A stretch of 64,000 nt of DNA, taken from positions 11,993,710 to 12,057,709 of the forward strand of contig CP136062.1 of assembly GCA_032622095.1 (NCBI GenBank), in the 5' to 3' direction. The notes beneath the pieces were generated by a model. The model saw nothing but the letters and a program-made list of their open reading frames with translations, had not been told where the DNA came from and ran no database searches. This stretch comes from Siphonodentalium dalli. Taxonomy: Eukaryota; Mollusca; Scaphopoda; Gadilida; Siphonodentaliidae. Every line of letters starts with the position of its first letter. Position 1 is the first letter of the stretch. Shown here piece after piece: positions 1 through 11,431 of the stretch. The position numbers were made by a program, and so were the translations under genes.

Positions 1-170
1 AAAAATGTTTGAGTTATGGCAGAATGTGTGAATTCTAAGTCGAAAAAGGGCCATAACTCTGTAAAAAAATCTCGGATCAAACCCAAAATCGAACTCGATC
101 CGTATTTTGGGCTGAGAAACCCATATACAAAATTTGGTTCCGATCGGATAGAAAATGTTTATACACCCGA
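1..170 (+). repeat. G-family repeat fragment (GGGCCATAACTC type)
   Basis: One partial unit: GGGCCATAACTC, then CTCGGATCAAACCCA, GAACTCGAT, TTTTGGGCTGAGAAACCCAT and TTGGTTCCGATCGGATAGAA. The same order recurs at 33398-34086, 45008-45252 and 62945-63870. It starts outside the window. Confidence 0.8.
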
Positions 171-769
171 CTAGCGGCAAAAGCGGCCAGTAGCATTCAG
201 TGACATCATAAATCTATGTAGCATGTGTATACATGTTACAACCATTGGTATATCCACTTATATCTATGTAAATGATCCCAAGGAACTTCAGCAGTGCCAT
301 GGGTGCATGTGTATGAGTTTGTTGCCAACTAGTTGGGGTAGAAAAACATGCGCATGTGCACAGCGCAGAATTCAACAAACGTACATTATTTGAAGCGATT
401 CAGGTAAAGCTTACATTGTTGCGCGGTTCGCAGGATTGTAGAAAGACACCATTTCGATCACTCTTTTTGGTTTAAATTAGTATTGCATATATAATCAGTG
501 TTCTGTCATATGTGAGGAAGACGCACGCAGTTTCTTATTTGAGTCGATTTGTTTCGCGTATGCGCATAGGATAAAATGATAAATGTATGGATTATTGTGA
601 AATGATACAATCACATCAAGGATCTCCATAGTATTTAAATTTGCATTATACAGCAGCACGTTTTGACATTACACCAAAGTAGTACTGTGGAAATGGGTTG
701 CATGGTCGCAATACCATCTAGTCCGATCTACTTGCGCGTGCACATTACAAACACGTGGTCAAATCGTGC
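171..769. other. Unassigned non-coding stretch
   Basis: No long open frame, tandem repeat or recognised element seen. AT-rich single-copy-looking sequence. Confidence 0.5.
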
Positions 770-1510
770 ATTATTGAGCAATTATGTAAAGTTTAAGACT
801 CGTGGCACCATTTGAACATGACCATCACCGTGCCCTATGTCTAAAACGGGACATAATGTCATTGAATGCACAGGGAAGTGGTGTCATTCGATCACTTGGG
901 CTATATATGCTTAGCAACCATTGATACCGTTAAATACAAACTACATGTAGGTAATCTTCTGACCTGATGTATCTCCAGTTTCACAATAGGGTATTGACTG
1001 CATAGAAAATGCCGTTTCTTAGCGTGGAATTATACGATGCTATAAGCTATAATTGCATTATACTTTCAGTTCCGGTAGTTGCTTAGAAACCGTTACCAGA
1101 GAGTGATCGTGTGGCAAAGTATACCGTTCTAAAAAAAATACACAGTGGCCCATGGAAACATACCTGTATAATTTCAGACCTGTAGCACCATTTGAACATA
1201 ACCATCAGCATGTGCATGCCAAGAATGTCTAAATTGGGGCATAATACAATTGGATTCACAGGCAATGGTGTCATTCAATCATTTGGGGTATTTGCTAAGC
1301 AACCGTTGCTACCCTTAAATACAAGTTAGGATCAGACTTCTGGCCAGATATATCTCAAATTTCACAATAGGGTGTTGACTGCATCAAAAACGCCACTTCC
1401 TTGGGCTGAATTACGACTGTAAAAGCTATAATTGTATTTTACTATCAATATCGGGTAGATGCCTAGCAACCGTTACCAGGGAATGACCACGTGGCAATGT
1501 AACCAGATAG
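770..1510 (+). repeat. J repeat: two degenerate tandem units of ~385 bp
   Basis: Blocks at 805-1000 and 1190-1390 match in order: CACCATTTGAACAT, a CACAGGnAntGGTGTCATTC block, GCTAnGCAACCnTTG, then ATATCTCnAnTTTCACAATA. Each is followed by a YAGNAACCGTTACCAG block (1080, 1466). Divergence is high, so the duplication is old. Related pieces occur at 2715-2965, 3560-3850 and 7150-7275. Confidence 0.7.
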
Positions 1511-1680
1511 TGGAATTCCTTATGTCATTTTGCATTTTTGGTTTGTTAAAAGCGATCTGAAAATGGATTATGTATGCCTAGTAGGTGTGTTTTCGGGATT
1601 GACTTGTTTCCATTCTTGAATTTTGGCGGGTCGGCCTAAATCGGGGTCAACATCATTTAGAGAGCGTTTCGTATTTACAG

Positions 1681-2040
1681 AAAACGGTATATGGTGCCAT
1701 CTGGCGTATGGTGATCGGTGCGATTTGAAACTTCTCCAAACTACTAGATATGACCATTACATGTATTTTTGAAAATTTTTATGTGATCGGTTCATTCTTG
1801 TTGGCTACAGTTGTGATCAAAATTTAACACTGAGCCCTATGGAGATTCTAGTACTTTGGATAGATGGCGCCATTTCGCGTATGATGATATGTGCGTACTG
1901 ATATTCCTAAAAAATACTAAGTATGAAAAACAGACGTAGTTTTAAAAGGAATGGATGTGATCAGATGATTCTTGCTGGCTACAGTTGCGATCAAAATTTA
2001 ACACTTAACCCTATGGAGAATTTCGTGTTATGCTCAAACG
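1681..2040 (+). repeat. Two degenerate tandem units of ~176 bp
   Basis: ATGTGATCGGTTCATTCTTG at 1781 and its variant at 1957 are both followed by GGCTACAGTTGYGATCAAAA, TTTAACACT and CCCTATGGAGA. A third partial block begins near 1685. Confidence 0.7.
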
Positions 2041-2429
2041 TTGATTGTAATATCACTGATTGGCAATCGTGCGCAAATATATGAAGTTTAACACTCGTGT
2101 TGGACCCACTGTCACTATCCGTGATTTAATAGTTGCAACATATGATATAGTTATGCCTCAAGATACAGTAATTGGCAAAAGTAAGTGTCGAATGGTTTTG
2201 TAGTTTCGATAATATGCAGCCTGTTCAATCAAATGAAAATATTCACAACAAGACTGTTCACGATGTGATTACATATTATATCATTGTTTTATTTGATACT
2301 TGTCTGTATTGTTGTCCACTGACTAGTTTTAAAACCACATCGTTGATCATAACGGGATGTAGTGTCACAAATACACAGGTATAGATGGTAGTTGTTCGCT
2401 GTCATTAACTCAATCGTTGTCATAGGAGT

Positions 2430-2711
2430 CTATCCCACATGCACTGAGAGAATCTGTGTTTTCGCAGGATTTGTGCTACTGATAAACGGACATTTTGGTG
2501 CAGCTGAGATCTTTACTATAGCGGTATAGGCTTTGCTACGCCAGTTACATTTGACCAACTTCAGTGCAGCGACTGAAACCCAACATTCACCATCAATATT
2601 CTGACCACAGTTAATCTCCACGCTTCGTGTATAGCTGTGAAAATCAAGTAAATTCGAATTTCCACTAGAGTAGAGCTTAATGAGTAAAATAGGTATTAAC
2701 CATAGATGCAT
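2430..2711 (-). CDS. Weak candidate exon with hydrophobic N-terminus
   Basis: A 93-codon open frame on the minus strand begins with Met and a hydrophobic run (MHLWLIPILLIKLY) that could be a signal peptide. A Cys-containing segment follows (EINCGQNIDGECW, LVKCNW, PKCPF). I recognise no domain and find no clean splice donor at its end. The sequence around it is old J-type repeat, so a chance open frame is likely. No neighbour supports a gene here. Confidence 0.12.
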   Translation of the reverse strand: MHLWLIPILLIKLYSSGNSNLLDFHSYTRSVEINCGQNIDGECWVSVAALKLVKCNWRSKAYTAIVKISAAPKCPFISSTNPAKTQILSVHVG

Positions 2712-2714
2712 TTT

Positions 2715-2965
2715 CCTGCATTCCGAGTAGGTGCTTAGTAACCACTACTAATGAGCTATCGGGCCCGGTGGCAAAGTCTCCCGATCTTATAATGATCAGT
2801 GGCCTATGCAGAACATGGCTGCATATAGAGTTTTAGACATGCATGTGCCCAACTTTGAACAAAGCCAGCACCATGTGATTAGACACTGACTAAATTAAGG
2901 CAATACCAATAAATGATTAGTACACAATTGTGGTATTTGATTAGCAACCGTTGCTAACCTTAAAC
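2715..2965 (+). repeat. J repeat, partial copy
   Basis: Contains GCTTAGTAACCACTACTAAT, TCTTATAATGATCAGTGGCC and CAGCACCATGTGATTAGACA, in the order seen at 3700-3820, and ends in the short palindrome TTAGCAACCGTTGCTAA. Confidence 0.6.
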
Positions 2966-3136
2966 AAGTGCACCGCTGGGCGGAGGTAACGCCCCCGACT
3001 GTACAATCAGAGAGGATTTTTCTTATTTTTGTGCAAATGCTTATTAAATGGCACTTTGTAAAGTTATGTTATTCATGAGTAAACAATCCAAAATCAATTT
3101 ATCATCTGAAAACCAAAAAAAGTAGCAGAAAACCTG

Positions 3137-3462
3137 AATTTTCTAAGTCCAAAAAGGGGCGTAACTCTGGAAAAAATGGGCGGACGAAACCGCAGTTATG
3201 GGGAAATCTTGTCCTCCCGGCTGGTCTATTAGCATACCAAAGATCAACTGAATTGAGTTAGCGAAACCAAAGTTATGAGTTGAAACGTTCGTACGGACAA
3301 TTTTCTAAGTCCAAAAAGGGGCGTAACTCTGGAAAAAATGGGCGGACGAAACCGCAGTTATGGGGAAATCTGGTCCCCCCGGCTGGTCTATTAGCATACC
3401 AAAGATCAACTGAATTGAGTTAGCGAAACCAAAGTTATGAGTTGAAACGTTCGTACGGACGG
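3137..3462 (+). repeat. Tandem duplication of a 162-bp G-related unit
   Basis: TTCTAAGTCCAAAAAGGGGC at 3141 recurs at 3303, and the following 150 bases are almost identical (GGGCGGACGAAACCGCAGTT, CCCGGCTGGTCTATTAGCAT). The very low divergence points to a recent duplication. It is the GGGGCGTAACTC variant of the G family. Confidence 0.85.
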
Positions 3463-3515
3463 AAGGACGGACGAACGGAAGGACGGACGGACGGAAGGAC
3501 GGACGGACGGAGGGC
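3452..3515 (+). repeat. GGAC/GGAA microsatellite
   Basis: Runs of GGACGGAC and GGAAGGAC directly follow the 162-bp duplication. The GGAC microsatellite is the usual tail of G-family elements in this window (also 33993, 45150, 48910, 63395, 63615, 63825). Confidence 0.85.
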
Positions 3516-3559
3516 TCCACTATATACCCCCAAATCTCCATCGGAGATCGGGGGCATAA

Positions 3560-3850
3560 TAAGATATCTGGTTCACTTTGACGACCAGGTATATCTCAAA
3601 TTTCACATTTGGGTATTAACTGTATCGGAAACGCAAACGTTGAATTACGACCCTATAAGCTATAATTGCAATTTCCAGTGAATTCCTGGTAATTTCCTAG
3701 ACTAAGTTTCTCGATCTTATAATGATCAATGGCCCATGGGGCACAAACATGTACAGTTTCATATCTGTGTCACCATTTGAACATAACCAATACCATCTGA
3801 TTATAGACACTATCTCATTTACGGGAAAATACATGCATGGCCGGTTCAAA
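3560..3850 (+). repeat. J repeat copy
   Basis: Holds ATATCTCAAATTTCACA, TATAAGCTATAATTGCA, TCTTATAATGATCAATGGCC and CACCATTTGAACATAACCA in the order seen at 1340-1470 and 1140-1210. Beyond it, 3850-4510 shows only a chance-looking minus-strand frame and no recognised repeat. Confidence 0.6.
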
Positions 3851-4510
3851 GCCAAGTATATTATTTGGGGAGAACGATCCATTAAGTCGATGGTTTGTTC
3901 ATAACAGATGGAGTCATGATACATTATGAAGGATGATGGAAGGGTCCCCTTAACTATGTTCTTCGACACAGTATTGTCCCCGCACTGTGTCACTTGTATC
4001 TTACTGTGTTGTACTATATAATTTATAAGACCAAGCAAATAATGCACATATATATCTTCTTATAAATAAATTATCTCTTAGAAAGTGTCCAGAGATGTCT
4101 TGCCTATTTATACTGACAATTTATTTTTATTCTTGTGGCAAAGTATTTGAGGGAGAGATTTGTTATGTTGACTAAGATGTTAATTTAGTATGTGAAACAT
4201 GTATCCCGGGGGGAGGTATCGAGTGGACGGAGAAAGTTTTTTCTTTATACTCAGATGAACATAATTTAAACTCCCAATTTGGATAAACCCGACCAGGAAT
4301 TATAGAACCATCCATATAAGCCCAGCAATATTTAGCAATAAACATGGACATGATAACATTGTTTAACATTTTTAAACAATACCACCCTATCCACATATAT
4401 TTGGCTAAACATTTGGCATAGATGAGTTGTTGTCGTTGTTACGTTGATGCTGGTCGGGTTTCTCCAAATTTAATACTAAAACAGAATGTTCCATAAGCTA
4501 CGGTGCCTGG

Positions 4511-5722
4511 TTTAGGACATGAGAATTTGTTTTTTATTTCACGAAATACTAATTCGTGGCCACGAAATAACTAATTTGGTGGCCACAAAATACTAATTCG
4601 TGGCCAAGAAATAACTAATTCGTGGTCACGAAATACTAATTCGTGGCCACGAAATAACTGATTAACCTTTGCATATATATCCAGATACCTTTACGGTATG
4701 ATTACACTAACTTGACGATGTTTTAGAAACAATGCGTACGATCGCAGATAAGCTACCATAAACCCCTTATGGCGTGGGACCCGGGCTCTATGGGGATATG
4801 AACGTCTGATATAAACTAGCCCAGAGAAAACAGGGGAAACACGGGTCAGGTGGCTCCAAGACAAACTGACTATTCATTAGTTTTTACCACAAGGGATCGA
4901 ATGGGAATGCCATTTCTCTCGGCATATTGGCCGATTTAAGTCAAATAAGGGGTTTTGTAGGGTGGGTCCAAAACAAGCTTATAAATATTCACCCCTCTCA
5001 ACCATACCCGATCCAAAATGGTCGCCGCTCAGAAGGGGTCAAATGGGGTACACATTATTTCTCGGTCAGTTGACCGATATAGATCAAATAAAGAGTGTTG
5101 TATACCGTGGTCACAAAGAAAGCTAAATTTTCACACCTTCAGCCCACTCGAGCGAAAATGATAACTGATCAGAGGGGTCCATATATGGTACCATGCAATC
5201 CCCCCCCATTTTAGGTCGAATACAGTGTGTTGTAGGGTGACCCATGAGACAAACTAAATGTTCACCCGCTTACACCATCCCCGATCCAAAATGGCCACCC
5301 CAGATGGGTTCAAATATGACACCTATACAATTGCTCGACCCCTTAACCGTTGGATGTGGTATAATTGGTGCTGTATGGTGGCCCCCAAGATATACCGAAT
5401 GTCGTGGGTGCCCATGTAACCCACCCCAGGACGGCGGCAATTTTGGATCGGGTTGGTGAAAGGGTGATTTACTTAATTTGTTTTACGGGCCACCCTACAA
5501 CACGCTTTAACTCAAATCGCCGTGGCTCATGCCAAGATGGTGGACAACTACAACCAGATCATCTCTATCCGCTTCCATTACAACAGTGACTGACGATCGT
5601 ATATGACAATTAATAATTTAGTGGCCATGAATTATTTATTTCGTGACCACGAATTAGTTATTTCGTGGCCACGAATTAGTATTTCATGGCCACGCAATTA
5701 AAAAATATTCCCATGTCCTAAA
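4511..5722. mobile_element. Fold-back type element with compound inverted repeats
   Basis: Perfect 11-bp ends TTTAGGACATG (4511-4521) and CATGTCCTAAA (5712-5722). Next to each end lie several subrepeats of the ACTAATTCGTGGCCACGAAA type (4550-4665 left, 5618-5697 right, inverted). Inside are degenerate ~135-bp units from about 4890 to 5380 (CGATCCAAAATGG, TCAAATA, TGTTGTAnGGTG), and a copy in opposite orientation at ~5405-5520. There is no transposase frame. Inverted repeats made of subrepeats are the hallmark of Foldback-like elements. I could not define a target-site duplication. Confidence 0.75.
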
Positions 5723-5741
5723 AGTTTTGACTGACACTTAC

Positions 5742-5864
5742 ATAAATATGACACCCAGATTTGTTAGCACACAGCTCCGTATTATGCGGTACTTCGTCCT
5801 GGCAATAAACATTAATTTTGTCAATTGATGAAAAAACACCATCAATCAATTTTACAACGGCATC
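5742..5864 (-). CDS. Low-confidence candidate internal exon
   Basis: A minus-strand open frame carries a consensus donor (TAT then GTAAGT, donor at 5736-5741) and a possible acceptor (GTTTCAG before GATGCC, exon start 5864). The implied exon is 123 bp, 41 codons, phase 0 at both ends, with AVVKLIDGVF and three cysteines near its end (YCQDE, ELCANKSGCH). I recognise no domain. The polypyrimidine tract is weak, the fold-back element begins 20 bp downstream, and no partner exon was found. Confidence 0.22.
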
Positions 5865-6214
5865 CTGAAACTTTAGTCTTGATAAACATTGCATTTGTAT
5901 AATAATGGACATTATCACTGAAGCACGTGATTGTGATGTATATGATTGATGTGAACCACATTTTTTCAACTACTGTATCTGGTGGACTGACTATATTGCA
6001 TGTATCACATGTCGTTACGATAGATTACATGTAAGAGCCATGCATATATGATAGCCATTAAGTTCCACCACTGTGAACATTTGAGTAAATTGTCAAACTC
6101 TCTATAGGATCCAACGTTAGTTTTGTTCGCAACTGTGGTACTGTACCAGCGGAGACTTATCTGACGACACCATTATCAAAAATACATTTCAGAGTCATAC
6201 TTGACATATGTGCA

Positions 6215-6620
6215 CAATTTCAACTTGCACAATTCATGAAAAGGCTAATCGTGTTAGTTAATATCTCTATAATCAGGAAACGCTCTTTAAATTTTTTAAA
6301 CCGTCCAAACAATTTGTTTCCACTAAAATGTCAGACTGGAACAAGTAGACTCTGAAAGTAGACCACCATATTTGATACATTTGTTAATTTCAACTCGCAC
6401 AGTCCACCAGAAGGTTAGTTATGAGGATTAATAATTGTATAATAAGCAAACGCTCTTTAAATTCTTAAAACAGTCCAAAAAACTTTGTTTTCCAATAAAA
6501 TTTCAACTGGACACAGGTAAACTCTGAAAGTAGACACGATATTGATAAATAAACCGTTCTCATGTCGTCCTAGACAATCCGAAATGGCGCGACCGTTGTT
6601 TTCGACCAAAGGAATCTGAC
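6215..6620 (+). repeat. Two degenerate tandem units of ~165 bp
   Basis: 6218-6362 and 6387-6543 share TTTCAACTYGCACA, AAACGCTCTTTAAATT and CTCTGAAAGTAGAC. The tail (CGTTCTCATGTCGTCC, GCGCGACCGTTG) recurs at 7090-7160. Confidence 0.65.
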
Positions 6621-7025
6621 TTGTGAAATCAGCGAGGGTGGGGGTAGGGGTAGCTTTTCTGCGATATCTTTACCAAAAATCGATGTATCGAAGTTTTGTT
6701 TGTGGCATATGATCAAGATATCCTTGTAGATTGTTCATGTTCATCCATATGTGATATAGCTCAATTTAAGAATATACAATACTTTACTATTTGGGAAAGA
6801 AAATTGAAAATGCAGTCATAAATGCAATTCGTCTGATGATTTTTGATAAAATTCCACATTAGGATATGTAATTAAGTAATTTGTGGCAAGATCTCCCCAT
6901 GTTTTTCGATTTCCAAGAACAAAGAAAGCCACTTACCGAACTTGCTATGCGTAATAGCATGTTTTTATTATCAGGTGGACGGGAAAAAAATAGAGGGGTA
7001 CACAAACAAAAGCCCCACACAAACC
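6621..7025. other. Unassigned non-coding stretch
   Basis: A short G-rich patch (GAGGGTGGGGGTAGGGG near 6646), otherwise AT-rich with no gene or repeat I recognise. Confidence 0.5.
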
Positions 7026-7275
7026 TGTTTCCACTAAAATATCAAGCTGGAAACAGGTAGATTCTGAAAATAGACACACTGGTGGTATAGAAACTGTTCT
7101 CATATCGCTTTTAACATTCCGAAAACGCGCGACCATTTTTTGCGACATAAGGAATCCGACTAAGATCGTAAAATAATCAGTGGTCCATGGGGAACATACA
7201 TCTAAAGTTTCAGAAATGTGACACCACTTAACATAAACAACACCATACATCTAAACACTGGCCACAATATAAAAA
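7026..7275 (+). repeat. Fused fragments of the 6.2-kb repeat and the J repeat
   Basis: 7026-7160 repeats GTTTCCACTAAAATATCAA and the TTCTCATATCG block of 6300-6615. 7165-7275 repeats the J block (CAGTGGTCCATGGGGAACAT, GACACCACTTAACATAA). The two repeats are therefore linked. Confidence 0.6.
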
Positions 7276-7333
7276 TACCACTGGGAGCCCCGGTCAGGGT
7301 GTCGATCGTTGTGGGGAGCCAGGGTTCAAAGGG

Positions 7334-7549
7334 TTAACCATAGCAGAATTTAGGATTAAGTCGTAAATATGGCTTGTTGCCATTCATCAGAAAGCTCTCA
7401 GTGACAGCTTTCCGATGAATGGCAACAAGCCATATTTCCAGCGAGAGCTTTCCAATGAATGGCAACAAGTCATATTTCCAACAAAATCCTGAAAATTTAC
7501 CCATAATTCTGCTGTGGTTAAGGAGTCGATTATTTAGGGCATAACTGTA
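7334..7549. mobile_element. TA-Pal palindromic MITE, near full length, left tip lost
   Basis: Family description: ~215 bp, almost a perfect palindrome. Each ~105-bp arm reads TACAGTAATGCCCTAAATAA, CGACTCCTTAACCACAGCAG, AATTATGGGTAA, TTTAGTCGGAAATATGGC, TTGTTGCCATTCATCGGAAA, GCTCTC, then inverts. The ends TACAGT...ACTGTA fit a Tc1/mariner-type element with TA target duplication. No coding capacity. This copy lacks the left ~20 bp and has an extra 40-bp partial arm inside (7440-7480). Confidence 0.85.
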
Positions 7550-7607
7550 TTAATTTCATTCATCCGGGGAACATCAATCTGATCCTGTTATAGTCTCCCA
7601 GAGCATT

Positions 7608-7740
7608 TGAGGCCTAAGCAGAATGAGGTTCCCAGAGGGTGAATTTGTTGATTTTAGCCCGCTGTGTTGGATAGCATCACTAAATTCACCTTCTGGGGAC
7701 CTCATTCTGCCAATAACAGACACACTATTTGCAGGTTTGA
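7608..7740. mobile_element. GAGG-Pal, solo palindrome
   Basis: GCAGAATGAGG, CCAGAGGGTGAATTT, central GCCCGCTG, then TCACTAAATTCACC, GGGGACCTCATTCTGC, followed by CAGACACACTATTTGCAG. This is the ~130-bp single-palindrome form of the family described at 14029. Confidence 0.8.
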
Positions 7741-7934
7741 TAAACACTCCATGACATGCGTACCTGTGAATGTACTGGAATACACAAAGGAAGGTAGCAA
7801 TGTGGATTTAACCATGAACAGGGTGTATTAATCTGGAAGCTGAGATATGAACTTAGCATGTTGCATGCCTCAAACAGCCATTCGAGAGATATACCTTATC
7901 TCAAATAGATGTTAAACTATTAATTATCTCAGTA

Positions 7935-8145
7935 AAGCTACTAGGAAAGTGTGTTTAAACCAATTTGATAACCATAAGAATTCTATAGCCTCAAGAATGT
8001 GTGTTTAAACCAATTGGATAGCAGTAAGAATTCTATAGCAGTAAGATAGTGTGTTTAAATCAATTCTAAACCAATTCCATAGCAGTAAGAATTCTTTTGC
8101 AGTAAAATAGTGTGTTTAAACCAATTCCATAGCAGTAAGAATGTG
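7935..8145 (+). repeat. Degenerate ~50-60 bp minisatellite, four units
   Basis: GTGTGTTTAAACCAATT and AGCAGTAAGAATTCT alternate four times with small changes and one unit of different length. Confidence 0.8.
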
Positions 8146-8197
8146 CTCTGTGATTTATACATGTAGTTTTGGGCATTACTGTAGTTTCCGAGATTGG

Positions 8198-8273
8198 CAC
8201 CAGGCCTGACAATAAGGTGCCTGTCATTTGCAGAATGAGGTCCCAAGAGGGTGAATTTAGTGACGCTACCCCA
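8198..8273 (+). mobile_element. GAGG-Pal, left half only
   Basis: AATAAGGTGCCTGTCATTTG, GCAGAATGAGG and GGGTGAATTTAGTGACGC are present. The element stops at the palindrome centre where the F element header begins. Confidence 0.75.
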
Positions 8274-8276
8274 AAT

Positions 8277-10075
8277 ATGAAATTGTCAATGACACTGTAG
8301 CTAAACTTTGTAAAGAAGGTAATTTTTTTGTGATGAGCAATGAATACAGAGATTAAAAAGGAGTGTAAAAACGAGCAGTAAAGAATTTAGTCACACACAG
8401 AGTAAAATCCAAGATGGCTGCTGGCGGCCATGTTTTTTGGCCAAATGACCCCAAAATGACTCGTTCCCATCTACATGTTATTGTTAACATCCATGACAAA
8501 TTTCATGATGATCAGACTAAAGGTACAACCTGTAGCCCGTGCTAAAGGATTTAGTCATACAAAGAGTAAAATCCAAGATGGCTGCTGGCGGCCATGTTTT
8601 TTGGCCGAATGACCTCCAAAAAGACTCGTTCCCATCTACATGTCATTATTAACATCCATGACAAATTTTATGATGATCAGACTAAAGTTACGACCTGTAG
8701 CCCGTGCTAAAGGATTTAGTCATACAAAGAGTAAAATCCAAGGTGGCTGCTGGCGGCCATGTTTTTTGGCTGAATGACCCCAAAATGACTCGTTCCCATC
8801 TACATGTCATTGTTAACATCCATGACAAATGTTATGATGATCAGACTAAAGGTACGACCTGTAGCCCGTGCTAAAGGATTTAGTCATACAAAGAGTAAAA
8901 TTCAAGATGGCTGCTGGCGGCCATGTTTTTCGGCCGTATGACCCAAAAATGACTCGTTCCCATCTGCATGTCAATATTAACATCCATGACAAATTTCATG
9001 ATGATCAGATAAACAGTACGACCTGTGGCCCGTGCAAATGGATTGAATTTTGAAATCAAAGATGGCCACTGGCGGCCATGTGTTTTGGCTGAATGACCCC
9101 AAAATGACTCGTTCCCATCTACATGTCATTCTTAACATCCATGACAAATGTTATGGTGATCAGACTAAAGGTACGACCTGTAGCCCGTGCTAAAGGATTT
9201 AGTCATACAAAGAGTAAAATTCATGATGGCTGCTGGCGTCCATGTTTTTGGGCCGAATGACCCCAAAATGACTTGTTCCCATCTGCATGTCAATATTAAC
9301 ATCCATGACAAATTTCATGATGATCAGATAAACAGTACGACCTGTGGCCCGTGCTAATGGATTGAATTTTGAAATCAAAGATGGCCACTGGCGGCCATGT
9401 TTTTTGTCCGAATGACCCCAAAATGACTCGTTCCCATCTACATTCCAATTTCAACAGCCATCACAAATTTCATGATGATCAGACTAAAGGTACGACCTGT
9501 AGCCCATGCTAAAGGATTTAGTCATACAAAGAGTAAAATCCAAGATGGCTGCTGGCGGCCATGATTTTTGCCCGAATGACCCCAAAATGACTCGTTCCCA
9601 TCTATATGTCATTGTTAACATCCATGCAAATGTTATGATGATCAGACTAAAGGTACGACCTGTAGCCCGTGCTAAAGGATTTAGTCATACAAAGAGTAAA
9701 ATTCAAGATGGCTGCTGGCGGCCATGTTTTTCGGCCGTATGACCCCAAAATGACTCGTTCCCATCTGCATGTCAATATTAACATCCATGACAAATTTCAT
9801 GATGATCAGATAAACAGTACGACCTGTGGCCCGTGCTAATGGATTGAATTTTGAAATCAAAGATGGCCACTGGTGGCCATGATTTTTGCCCGAATGACCC
9901 AAAAATGACTCGTTCCCATCTACATGTCATTGGTAACATCCATGATAATTTTATGATGATCAGACTAAAGTTACGACCTGTAGCCTGTGCTAAAGGATTT
10001 AGTCATAGAAAGAGTAAAATCCAAGACGGCTGCTGGCGGCCATGTTTTTTTTGGCCGAATGACCCCAAAATGAAT
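8277..10075 (+). mobile_element. F element, ~11 tandem units of ~163 bp, 3' end missing
   Basis: The header TGTCAATGACACTGTAGCT (8282) is followed by ~11 units. Each carries CAAGATGGCTGCTGGCGGCC, CCCCAAAATGACTCGTTCCC, ATCTACATGTCA and GATGATCAGAC. Units come in two subtypes: a (CAAAGAGTAAAATCCAAG) and b (TTGAATTTTGAAATC). Units at ~9056, 9373 and 9857 are b. The usual tail (see 60823-60906) is absent; the C-rich array follows. Non-repetitive ends around a ~160-bp tandem core recall pearl-like and tandem-bearing non-autonomous elements of bivalves. Confidence 0.85.
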
Positions 10076-10089
10076 GATTCCGGCCCCCA

Positions 10090-10805
10090 CCACCACTCTA
10101 TTTGAATCCCCCCTGCCCCACCACAGCATCTGGTACTACCCCTGCAGATGAACATATGCAATCTATGCCTAATTGTTTATCTAATCTCCTGAGGACTTAT
10201 TATCCTCTATGACCCCTCCTACCCCTATCCCCATCCTATTCCACCCCCATCACAACATCCGGTACTACCCCGCACACAAATACCCCTACCCTATTCCACC
10301 ACACCACAGCATCCGGTACTACCCCTGCAGATGAACATATGCAATCTATGCCTAATTGTTTATCTAATCTCCTGTGGTCTTATTATCCGCTATGGCCCCT
10401 CCTACCCCTATCCCCATCCTATTCCACCCCCCCCCCCCCCATCACAGCATCCGGTACTACCCCTGCACACAAACACCCCCACCCTATTCCACCACACCAC
10501 AGCATCCGGTACTACCCCTGCAGATGAACATATGCAATCTATGCCTAATTGTTTATCTAATCTCCTGTGGTCTTATTATCCGCTATGGCCCCTCCTACCC
10601 CTATCCCCATCCTATTCCACCCCCCCCCCCATCACAGCATCCGGTACTACCCCTGCACACAAACACCCCCACCCTATTCCGCCCCCACCACAGCATCCGG
10701 TACTACCCCTGCAGATGAACATATGCAATCTATGCCTAATTGTTGGTCTTATTATCCCCTATGGCCCCTCCTACCCCTATCCCCATCCTATTCCACACCC
10801 CCCCC
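10090..10805 (+). repeat. C-rich tandem repeat, ~182-194 bp units x ~3.7
   Basis: CCTGCAGATGAACATATGCA starts at 10141, 10323, 10517 and 10708. Units contain CCTACCCCTATCCCCATCC and poly-C tracts of 9 to 14, which differ between copies. Pro/Tyr-rich frames run through it, but no exon signal supports a protein. Confidence 0.9.
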
Positions 10806-10808
10806 TTG

Positions 10809-11355
10809 CAAGCCTTGAAATAGGGTGTCTGTCATTTGCAGAATGAGGTCCCCAGAGGGTGAATTTAGTGATGCTACCCCGCATAGCCTCAGCATAGCAT
10901 ACACCTCAGCAGAATAAGGTTCCCAGAGGGTGAATTTAGTGATGCTACCCCGCATAGCCTCAGCATAGCATACACCTCAGCAGAATGAGGTTCCCAGAGG
11001 GTGAATTTGGTGATGCTAGCCTGTTATGCGGGGTAGCATCACTAAATTCACACTCTGGGGACCTCATTCTGCTTAGGCCTCTTCTTCTCTGGAAAGTTTC
11101 TTCTTCCCATAGATTCTATTTCTTTTTTAGTTTAGTTTCTCTATATCTCCAAATTGGCAGATGACACATTGCATAATCGAGGTTCCCAATAGGTGTACAT
11201 CACAATATTCACCATTTGGAATTTCAATCATAGTCTATGTCTCCCACAGCAGATGAGGCCATGCAGAATGAGGTCCACAGATGGTGAATTTGGTGATGCT
11301 AGCCTGCTATGCGGGATAGCGTCACTAATTTCACCCACAAGGGACCTCATTCTTC
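10809..11355. mobile_element. GAGG-Pal composite with triplicated left arm
   Basis: AAGCCTTGAAATAG end, then the left arm (GCAGAATGAGGTCCCCAGAG) three times at ~10836, 10909 and 10980, separated by CATAGCCTCAGCATAGCATA. A complete palindrome, the ~200-bp spacer (TTCTTTTTTAGTTTAGTTTC, TAATCGAGGTTCCCAAT) and a second palindrome to 11355 follow. Confidence 0.85.
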
Positions 11356-11431
11356 AAAAGTTATGATTTCCGCTATGGGGCTGGGGTCCCTTTAGGGTAC
11401 ACCCAAATTTCTCCTCCGACATACTAATGCC

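Noticed and set aside
3697-4047. 116-codon minus-strand ORF with cysteines
   Set aside because: It overlaps a J repeat copy and has no splice signals; chance frame in AT-rich DNA is more likely.
10331-10846. Proline-rich ORF resembling an extensin or collagen-like protein
   Set aside because: Translation of the C-rich tandem array in three frames; no splice or start context.
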